Source: Pauljensenia sp.
Lineage (GTDB): Bacteria > Actinomycetota > Actinomycetes > Actinomycetales > Actinomycetaceae
Direction: 5' to 3'
DNA length: 7,837 nucleotides
Assembly (NCBI GenBank): GCA_029983625.1
Contig: JASBZF010000069.1
Location: 1-7,837 of the forward strand
Positions 1-5,216 of this stretch are shown here, piece after piece. The translations under genes and the position numbers were made by a program. Below the pieces are notes generated by a model. That model was given only the letters and a program-made list of their open reading frames with translations. It was not told the DNA's origin and ran no database searches. The stretch's first letter is position 1. Every line of letters starts with the position of its first letter.

Positions 1-17
1 CCCCCCCCCCCCCCCCC
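1..17. repeat. Homopolymer run of 17 C at the window edge
   Basis: The first 17 bases are all C, followed by a GC-rich stretch and a TAG at 25-27. No protein information can be read from the run. The upstream gene of the operon should end here, but its frame cannot be recovered. A run of this length exactly at a sequence end suggests a contig-edge artefact, such as poly-G read tails seen on the other strand. A genuine poly-C tract is the alternative. Confidence 0.9.
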
Positions 18-48
18 GCCCCGCTAGATGAAGCGCAGTGAGAACGTG

Positions 49-57
49 AAGGAGGAG
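49..57 (+). promoter_or_regulatory. Strong ribosome binding site for the DUF2318 membrane protein
   Basis: The sequence AAGGAGGAG ends two bases before the ATG at 60. The AAGGAGG core leaves a 4-nt spacer. This supports 60 as the start rather than the in-frame ATG at 72. A short open frame (28-63) ends in a TGA that overlaps this ATG, so the start may be coupled to translation of whatever precedes it. Confidence 0.75.
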
Positions 58-59
58 TC

Positions 60-1322
60 ATGATCGAGCAAATGGGGCAGACGACTCTCGTCCTGCTTCT
101 CAGTACACTCGCCCTCGGAGTCATCATCCCCGCCATCCCCGCCAGTGGGCGAGGACGATCAGCGCGGAGGCTGCAACGCTGGGTAATCGGAAGTGGTTTC
201 CTGGTTGGTCTCTTCGCTTCCTTCCTCCTCACCGTCGTCAACACCTACGCCCCGAAAGCCGTGAACCGGCAGACCGTGGCCCTGTGGAGCCTGCCTGTCG
301 CAATCGGCTTAGCGATTGCGGTTGTTGTTCTGGTACTCCTTAAAGCACGCCGCACTGAACAGACCCCCCTTCTGGACGCTTCACTGCGCCTCCTCATTGC
401 CTCCTACATCGCTTTTGTCCTTTTCCGCAGTACACCCACTGCGATGGCTCAAGCTGTGATGCTGGTGCCCGCAGGAAACGGAACCCCCTCCACTCAGACA
501 GTTCTTGCCGTAACCGGATACGTCCTCGGCTGGGTGGTGGCCGCATTCCTTGGCGTCCTCGCTTGGAAACTCACCTCACTGGCGCGGCGGCGCTGGCCGA
601 TGATTCTGATCCCCGCGGTCCTTGCTTTCACTCATGCTCTTCTCATTGTCCGTATTCTTCAGGCGCAGCGGATCATTGAGATGTCGAATTCGGCTTTTAA
701 AGTTCTGTCCTGGTTTATTAACCACGAAGCCGTTTTCCCCATTGCCGCGATGTGCGTTCTCCTCGTCCTCGCTGCCCTCACCTGGGTTGAAGGAAAAGGG
801 ATGCCGAAAAGCGGAGCGAACCTGGCTGAAGGCCGACTTAACCGCGCGCGGGCGCGACTGTGGAAAACAATCGCGGGGACCGCTGCGGGAGGTTACCTGT
901 GCGGCGCACTCCTCATCACGGTGGGCGTGGTCGTCGGATCTGCGGAAGTGGAACTGTCTGAACCGGAGTCTTATTCGGTTGTCGCAGACCAGGCCGTTAT
1001 CGATATTTCCGCTATTTCCGATGGGCATCTTCACCGTTTCGCCTACACGACGAAATCAGGAGTGGAAGTTCGTTTCATCGTCATTCAAAAAGCCGGATCC
1101 TCCTTCGGTGTCGGCCTTGATGCCTGCGAAATCTGCGGACCGAGTGGCTACTATGAAAAGGACGGGAAAATCATCTGTAAGCTCTGCGAAGTCGCTATGA
1201 ATATCGCGACAATTGGCTTTAAAGGTGGCTGCAATCCCATCCCCATCGAATACACGGTCGCAAACGGAACTTTAACTGTGCCACTATCCGTTTTGGAAGC
1301 AAGTGAAGGAGTGTTCGCATGA
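60..1322 (+). CDS. Membrane protein with DUF2318 (FtrD-like) cysteine domain, iron uptake component
   Basis: The 420-residue protein has about eight hydrophobic spans (near 8-28, 43-62, 75-95, 108-126, 148-169, 181-201, 224-243 and 270-293). A soluble C-terminal domain of ~125 residues follows and probably lies outside the membrane. That domain carries the DUF2318 signature: C356-x2-C359-G, then a Gly-Tyr-Tyr turn, C373-x2-C376, and a Gly-Gly-C391-Asn-Pro-Ile-Pro motif. The family is annotated as a membrane Fe-S or metal-binding protein and occurs in FtrABCD-type and P19/FTR1-linked iron uptake clusters (counterpart of Campylobacter Cj1660). Its proposed role is electron or iron handling on the outer face of the membrane for the two permeases that follow. 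The cysteine pattern is seen directly; the cofactor and the iron role are inferred from family and neighbours. It is preceded by a strong ribosome binding site and overlaps the next small ORF by ATGA. Confidence 0.88.
   Translation: MIEQMGQTTLVLLLSTLALGVIIPAIPASGRGRSARRLQRWVIGSGFLVGLFASFLLTVVNTYAPKAVNRQTVALWSLPVAIGLAIAVVVLVLLKARRTEQTPLLDASLRLLIASYIAFVLFRSTPTAMAQAVMLVPAGNGTPSTQTVLAVTGYVLGWVVAAFLGVLAWKLTSLARRRWPMILIPAVLAFTHALLIVRILQAQRIIEMSNSAFKVLSWFINHEAVFPIAAMCVLLVLAALTWVEGKGMPKSGANLAEGRLNRARARLWKTIAGTAAGGYLCGALLITVGVVVGSAEVELSEPESYSVVADQAVIDISAISDGHLHRFAYTTKSGVEVRFIVIQKAGSSFGVGLDACEICGPSGYYEKDGKIICKLCEVAMNIATIGFKGGCNPIPIEYTVANGTLTVPLSVLEASEGVFA
1305..1311 (+). promoter_or_regulatory. Ribosome binding site inside the end of the DUF2318 gene
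   Basis: GAAGGAG lies seven bases before the ATG at 1319, an ideal spacing. That ATG opens only a 20-codon frame. The permease start at 1381 is 69 bases further on and has its own weaker GAGG/GGAG at 1368-1377. A well-placed site without a long gene behind it is the main reason to take the small ORF seriously. Confidence 0.5.
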
Positions 1323-1381
1323 GGCAGAACGCGCCTGAGCTTCTTCTTTTAGGAGTGACTGTGCGACGAGGACGGAGCTGA
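1319..1381 (+). CDS. Possible 20-residue leader or coupling peptide
   Basis: An ATG at 1319 overlaps the DUF2318 stop as ATGA and has a well-spaced GAAGGAG upstream. The frame runs 20 codons and ends in a TGA that overlaps the permease ATG at 1381 (TGATG). The peptide has a short leucine run (four Leu near residues 8-11) and a basic end (Arg-Arg-Gly-Arg-Ser); it matches no family I know. The 62-nt offset puts it in a different frame from the permease, and a stop at 1336-1338 blocks upstream extension of the permease frame. Its likely role, if translated, is to carry ribosomes across the 58-nt gap between the two genes. It may also be chance; at this length coding potential cannot be judged from sequence alone. 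Confidence 0.35.
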   Translation: MRQNAPELLLLGVTVRRGRS

Positions 1382-2652
1382 TGTTCATCAGAATGCTTTC
1401 TCGCGCCCTCGTGCGTCGAGGTAATCGTCATCTCCTCATCATGCTGACCGTCGCCCTCGGCGCTGCAGTTGCCGCATCCATGCTGTCGGTGATGTTCGAT
1501 GTCGGCGATAAAGTGAACCAGGAACTCAAGTCCTACGGGGCGAATATTGTTGTGCGGCCGCGCGGCGCAGCCGTCCTTGAAGACCTCTACGGGGCGCAAG
1601 GAGCAGGGGAGTCGTATCTGCACGAAGACGAGCTGCACAACATTAAAACGATCTTCTGGACCTACAACATTCTTGACTTTGCGCCGCTGCTGCCCGTTGA
1701 TGTTCTCAACGCCGAGGGCGAGACCGTGACCCTGACCGGGACCTGGTTTTCACACCACCTGGATCTTGCGACCGGAGAGAGCATCGACACGGGCCTCAAC
1801 CATCTTCGCGGATGGTGGAGCATCGAGGGACAGTGGGCTTCAGATTCTGACCCTCTCGGTGTCATGGTCGGCTCCTCCTACGCGAAAACACACTCTGTCG
1901 CCCTCGGCGATTCTCTTTCTTTTGAGCGGGGAACGGAAAAAATCAACACCGTCGTGACGGGTATTTTTGACTCCGGAGACGAGGCCGATGAAGGGATCTA
2001 CGCTCCCCTGAGCACCGCTCAGCGTCTCCTTGGGCGTAGCGGTGTTGTGGGGTCCGTTGAAGTGTCTGCGCTGACCACCCCGGATAATGATCTGGCCCGC
2101 AAAGCGGCCAGGAACCCCGCTTCGCTGTCGGTTACGGAACGCGAAACCTGGTACTGCACCGCCTACGTGTCATCGATTGCCTACCAGATCGAAGAAGTCA
2201 TGACGGATTCCGTGGCACGGCCCGTGCGACAGATCGCCGAATCTGAAGGGACGATCCTGTCAAAGACTCAGCTCCTCATGGTGCTCGTTACCCTCTTGGC
2301 TCTTATTTCCTCTGCCCTTGCAATTGCGAACCTCGTGACTGCAAATGTCATGGAACGCTCTTCTGAGATCGGGCTGATGAAAGCAATCGGAGCGAAGAAC
2401 GGCTCGATTATCGCTCTCTTCCTCGCTGAAACCACGCTCGTGGGTGCCTGTGGGGGTCTGATCGGTTACGCGACAGGAATTGGCCTTGCCCAGATCATCG
2501 GGCAGGCAGTGTTTGGCGCGGCAATTGCCTTTACGCCAATTGTTGTTGTCCTTGTCGCTCTCCTCGTCCTCCTCGTCGTCCTCGGCGCTTCTTTGCCCGC
2601 AATCCGCTACCTGCTGCGATTGAACGCGGCAGAAGTCCTCCACGGAAGGTGA
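1381..2652 (+). CDS. ABC transporter permease, FtsX/MacB type (first of pair)
   Basis: This 423-residue protein has the FtsX/MacB permease layout: one N-terminal span (about 18-39), a large extracytosolic domain (about 40-295), then three spans (near 298-321, 343-372 and 386-409). After the second span comes the cytoplasmic coupling segment E325-R-S-S-E-I-G-L-M-K-A-I-G-A338, typical of the family contact with the ATPase. The C-terminus ends in the usual Ala-Glu-Val-Leu-His-Gly-Arg. A Ser-Tyr-Gly-Ala-Asn-Ile-Val-Val motif just after the first span (51-58) is shared with the second permease. One cysteine in the outer domain (C259, in Trp-Tyr-Cys-Thr-Ala-Tyr) could take part in redox or metal contact, but this is only a suggestion. 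It corresponds to Cj1661/Cj1662-type permeases of P19-linked iron uptake. Generic annotation would call it a MacB-like or lipoprotein-type exporter; the DUF2318 neighbour argues for iron. The ATG at 1381 is the only plausible start. Confidence 0.88.
   Translation: MFIRMLSRALVRRGNRHLLIMLTVALGAAVAASMLSVMFDVGDKVNQELKSYGANIVVRPRGAAVLEDLYGAQGAGESYLHEDELHNIKTIFWTYNILDFAPLLPVDVLNAEGETVTLTGTWFSHHLDLATGESIDTGLNHLRGWWSIEGQWASDSDPLGVMVGSSYAKTHSVALGDSLSFERGTEKINTVVTGIFDSGDEADEGIYAPLSTAQRLLGRSGVVGSVEVSALTTPDNDLARKAARNPASLSVTERETWYCTAYVSSIAYQIEEVMTDSVARPVRQIAESEGTILSKTQLLMVLVTLLALISSALAIANLVTANVMERSSEIGLMKAIGAKNGSIIALFLAETTLVGACGGLIGYATGIGLAQIIGQAVFGAAIAFTPIVVVLVALLVLLVVLGASLPAIRYLLRLNAAEVLHGR
2644..2649 (+). 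promoter_or_regulatory. Ribosome binding site that decides the second permease start
   Basis: GGAAGG lies within the last codons of the first permease. It leaves five bases before the ATG at 2655 but overlaps the alternative GTG at 2649. This favours the ATG, which places the start two bases after the upstream TGA (2650-2652). The GTGA overlap at 2649 remains possible but would need a binding site further upstream that I do not see. Confidence 0.55.
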
Positions 2653-2654
2653 AC

Positions 2655-3914
2655 ATGAGCCATCGCACAATGTTCTGGCGGATGGTCATGTCCTCGATTC
2701 TGCGCAGACGCTCCAGAGTTCTCATCGCGATTCTTGCGGTCGCGATCGGCGCCACCACACTGTCAGGCCTGGCCACAATCGCGATTGACGTTCCCGCCCA
2801 AATGGCAAGAGAAGTGCGCTCCTACGGAGCGAATCTCGTTGTGTCTCCCGCTTCGAGTGAAGAATCCCTGGACGACGCAACACTGGCAGCTGTGGATCGT
2901 GCCGTCCCGAAAGACACTCTGGTCGGCTCCGCTGCCTTTGAATACGTGACCGTTCTTGTCAACGACCAGCCTTTCCTTGCTGCCGGGAGTGACCTGGAGT
3001 CCGTGCGCGCAATGAACCCCTATTGGTTTGTCGAGGGCGAGTGGCCTCAGGCAGAAGGGGAGATCCTGATCGGAGAGGAAATCGCGCAGACAATCGGCGC
3101 TCAGCCTGGCGACCAGATCCTCGTCGCAGCCCTTGCGGACCCGAGCCGCGAAGCGAAGACGCAAGACGAGACTGCGGGGCAAGCGGCCTCGGATGGACCA
3201 GATGAGCGAGATCAACACGATGACGCTACAGAGCAAACGCCCCTGCAAGGCCAGTCTGTGTACGCGCAAAAAAGCGAGCCGCTGCCTTTCCTCGTGTCCG
3301 GGATCTTAAAAACCGGCGGCAACGAGGATGCCTACATGTACACGGCTTCTTCTGATATTCAGCGAATGACCGGGAATAAAGCTGCTGTAAGCATTGTGGA
3401 GTACTCGATCGCGACAGAAGCCGAGCAGCTGAGCCAAATCGCCCAGTCCATCGAAAACGAAGCCTCCAATGTTTCGGCGCGCGTCGTCAAACGTCTCGCC
3501 TCCTCCGATTCAGGGGTGCTTGACATGCTGCGCTCCCTGCTCGCCATCATCACAGGAATCGTCCTCGCTCTGACAATGATTGGTGTGTCCACAACGATGG
3601 TCGCCGTCGTCGCTGAACGTCGGACCGAAATTGGCCTACGTAAAGCCCTGGGCGCTTCCTCGCGTTCCGTTGTCATCGAATTTGTTGGCGAAAGCGCACT
3701 GCTCGGACTCGTCGGAGGAGGACTTGGTGCTCTTTTCGGCTACGCCCTCGCATACGGTGTCACCCTCAACGTCTTCCACCGCAGCCTCGATGTCCCGGTC
3801 CTCATCCTCATGATGACCGTCCTTGCCTCCGTCGGCGTTTCCGTCCTCGCCTGCCTTCCCCCGGTGAGACGTGCCGCTGCGATCGACCCGGCCCTCGTCC
3901 TGCGCGGAGAATGA
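2655..3914 (+). CDS. ABC transporter permease, FtsX/MacB type (second of pair)
   Basis: The protein has 419 residues from the ATG at 2655, or 421 from a GTG at 2649. It has the same layout as its upstream partner: first span about 22-44, outer domain to about 294, then spans near 295-318, 341-368 and 380-402. The coupling segment E-R-R-T-E-I-G-L-R-K-A-L-G-A is at 321-334, and the end is Asp-Pro-Ala-Leu-Val-Leu-Arg-Gly-Glu. The shared Ser-Tyr-Gly-Ala-Asn-Leu-Val-Val motif shows the two permeases are divergent paralogues that probably form a heterodimer with the ATPase encoded next. Within the outer domain, residues about 165-208 form a hydrophilic low-complexity insert rich in Asp, Glu and Gln with one His; the first permease has nothing similar. 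The iron role is inferred from operon context. The stop overlaps the ATPase start as ATGA. Confidence 0.87.
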   Translation: MSHRTMFWRMVMSSILRRRSRVLIAILAVAIGATTLSGLATIAIDVPAQMAREVRSYGANLVVSPASSEESLDDATLAAVDRAVPKDTLVGSAAFEYVTVLVNDQPFLAAGSDLESVRAMNPYWFVEGEWPQAEGEILIGEEIAQTIGAQPGDQILVAALADPSREAKTQDETAGQAASDGPDERDQHDDATEQTPLQGQSVYAQKSEPLPFLVSGILKTGGNEDAYMYTASSDIQRMTGNKAAVSIVEYSIATEAEQLSQIAQSIENEASNVSARVVKRLASSDSGVLDMLRSLLAIITGIVLALTMIGVSTTMVAVVAERRTEIGLRKALGASSRSVVIEFVGESALLGLVGGGLGALFGYALAYGVTLNVFHRSLDVPVLILMMTVLASVGVSVLACLPPVRRAAAIDPALVLRGE

Positions 3915-4654
3915 AAGAAGAAAACATGACTGAAGCCACCCACGCCCCTGCACTCCTTGACCTGCAAGGAGTGTCGAAAATCTACGGGGACCTCCACGCG
4001 ATTGACGAGATCAGCCTGCAAGTCCCCCGAGGACAGTGGCTCTCAATTGTCGGCCCCTCAGGTTCTGGGAAAACCACTTTAATGAACATCGTCGGCTGTA
4101 TGGACACTCCCTCTCAGGGGACGGTTCTTCTCGATGGGCACGACATTTCCGACCTCACTCGCGATGAACTCACCGAAATTCGACGCAACACAATTGGCCT
4201 CGTGTTCCAACAGTTCCACCTCATCGGTCACCTCAGCGCACTTGAGAACGTGATGGTCGCCCAGTACTACCATTCGATGCCCGACGAAGCTGAAGCGATG
4301 GAAGCCCTTGACCGCGTGGGGCTTGCAGATCGTGCCTCCCACCTTCCCCGGCAGCTGTCCGGTGGGGAACAGCAGCGCGTATGCGTGGCGCGCGCGCTCA
4401 TTAACTACCCGAAACTCATCCTCGCCGATGAACCGACCGGTAACCTTGACGAACGAAACGAAGAGATCGTCCTCGACCTGTTTGGGCAGCTCCATCGAGA
4501 AGGAACAACTCTGATGGTCGTCACCCCCCCCCCGCCCGTCGCGGGCTGCGGGCAGCGGGAAATCGCCCTCGAACACGGCAGGATCCTCAAAGAGACCCTG
4601 CACGACCAGGACCGCCCCTTCAAAGCAAGCGGAAAGGACAAGGCCGCACTGTGA
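3911..4654 (+). CDS. ABC transporter ATPase with its H-loop replaced by prolines
   Basis: This 247-residue nucleotide-binding subunit serves the two permeases. Visible motifs: Walker A GPSGSGKT (48-55), Q-loop at Gln100-Gln101, signature LSGGEQQR (149-156), Walker B and D-loop LILADEPTGNLD (169-180, catalytic Glu174). This is the MacB/LolD-like class that pairs with FtsX permeases. The H-loop is abnormal. After Thr-Leu-Met-Val-Val-Thr205 the usual His-Asp-Pro is Pro206-Pro207-Pro208, encoded by a ten-C run. Flanking residues and frame fit the family, so only about two codons differ from expectation. In this family the H-loop histidine is needed for ATP hydrolysis, so the protein as written should be impaired. 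The base run makes an assembly or consensus error a serious alternative. Start 3911 overlaps the permease stop (ATGA); ATG 3926 is a possible alternative. The stop overlaps the lipoprotein GTG (GTGA). Confidence 0.88.
   Translation: MKEENMTEATHAPALLDLQGVSKIYGDLHAIDEISLQVPRGQWLSIVGPSGSGKTTLMNIVGCMDTPSQGTVLLDGHDISDLTRDELTEIRRNTIGLVFQQFHLIGHLSALENVMVAQYYHSMPDEAEAMEALDRVGLADRASHLPRQLSGGEQQRVCVARALINYPKLILADEPTGNLDERNEEIVLDLFGQLHREGTTLMVVTPPPPVAGCGQREIALEHGRILKETLHDQDRPFKASGKDKAAL
4524..4533. repeat. Ten-C homopolymer inside the ATPase H-loop codons
   Basis: Ten consecutive C lie in the ATPase gene and encode the end of Thr205 through most of Pro208. They fall exactly where family members have codons for His and Asp. 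Changing the second base of one codon and the first two of the next to C (CAC to CCC, GAC to CCC) turns a normal Thr-His-Asp-Pro-Pro-Val into what is written. Tracts of this length can slip during replication, and they are also a common place for sequencing error. Confidence 0.9.
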
Positions 4655-5196
4655 GGAAAAAAGGACTGGGAATCGGAGCTGTCGGACTGGGAGCGATGGT
4701 TCTGACAGCGTGCTCGCCCTCGTACACGATTGACATGTCGGTGCCGATGCGAGACGGGCAGTGGAGCGCCCGCTCAAACCCGGACGATCAGGGGGCCGTC
4801 GGAGTCATCACAATCAGCGTCGAAGGCGGCGACATTACGAAAACCGTCTACGAGACGAAACGCGCTGACGGTTCCGATAAGGACCTCGAATACGGGAAAG
4901 ACTCATCGGGCGAAGTATTCAACGAGGACTATTACGCGCGCGCACAAAAAGCAGTGGAATCTTTTGCGCAGTATTCCCAGCAGCTCACCGACGAGGACGA
5001 CCCGGCAAAAGTTGATGTCATTTCCGGCGCAACCGTTGCCCACAGCCAATTCATGCAAGCTGCGATCCGTGCGATCAGTGCCGCCCAAGGAGTGAAGGAC
5101 TCGAGTGCCGATCATATCGACATTCCCGGTCTGAAGGATGCGACAGGCGTGACGGATCCTGGGCTGGACGAAGATCTTGGCGGGACTGGGAACTAG
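4651..5196 (+). CDS. FMN-binding domain lipoprotein, substrate for covalent flavinylation
   Basis: The 181-residue protein opens with a basic, glycine-rich lipoprotein signal ending in the lipobox L18-T-A-C21, so the mature form should be lipid-anchored outside the membrane from Cys21. Residues about 45-145 form an FMN_bind domain: Gly-Ala-Val-Gly-Val-Ile-Thr-Ile-Ser-Val-Glu-Gly-Gly, an Asp-Tyr-Tyr segment near 93-95, and the flavinylation motif D122-V-I-S-G-A-T128. This matches Dxx(S/T)GAT, in which the final Thr takes FMN by a phosphoester bond from ApbE. The tail (150-181) is acidic and unstructured-looking. Single-domain FMN lipoproteins of this kind (for example PplA of Listeria) carry electrons outside the cell. 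The GTG at 4651 overlaps the ATPase stop (GTGA), with ACAAGG at 4638-4643 as a moderate binding site. The coupling to the ATPase ties it to iron transport, perhaps as a ferric reductase or redox shuttle partner; that role is inferred. Confidence 0.88.
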   Translation: MRKKGLGIGAVGLGAMVLTACSPSYTIDMSVPMRDGQWSARSNPDDQGAVGVITISVEGGDITKTVYETKRADGSDKDLEYGKDSSGEVFNEDYYARAQKAVESFAQYSQQLTDEDDPAKVDVISGATVAHSQFMQAAIRAISAAQGVKDSSADHIDIPGLKDATGVTDPGLDEDLGGTGN

Positions 5197-5216
5197 CACG
5201 AAAGCCACGGGAAAGA

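Noticed and set aside
28..63. An 11-codon ORF ending in a TGA that overlaps the ATG at 60
   Set aside because: It follows a TAG in the same frame and the sequence before it is the doubtful C run. It could be an upstream gene end with a local error, but nothing supports it as a gene.
576..1034. Overlapping ORFs on both strands within the DUF2318 gene
   Set aside because: They have no domain, no good ribosome site, and are explained by the real gene.
1381..4654. Reading the ABC genes as a MacB-type macrolide or peptide exporter
   Set aside because: The fold class is the same, but the coupled DUF2318 protein and paired permeases fit the P19/FTR1 iron cluster better, and no membrane fusion protein is present.
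4079..4777. Minus-strand ORF of 232 codons opposite the ATPase
   Set aside because: It lies opposite a gene with all ABC ATPase motifs, resembles no family, and long antisense frames are common in GC-rich DNA.
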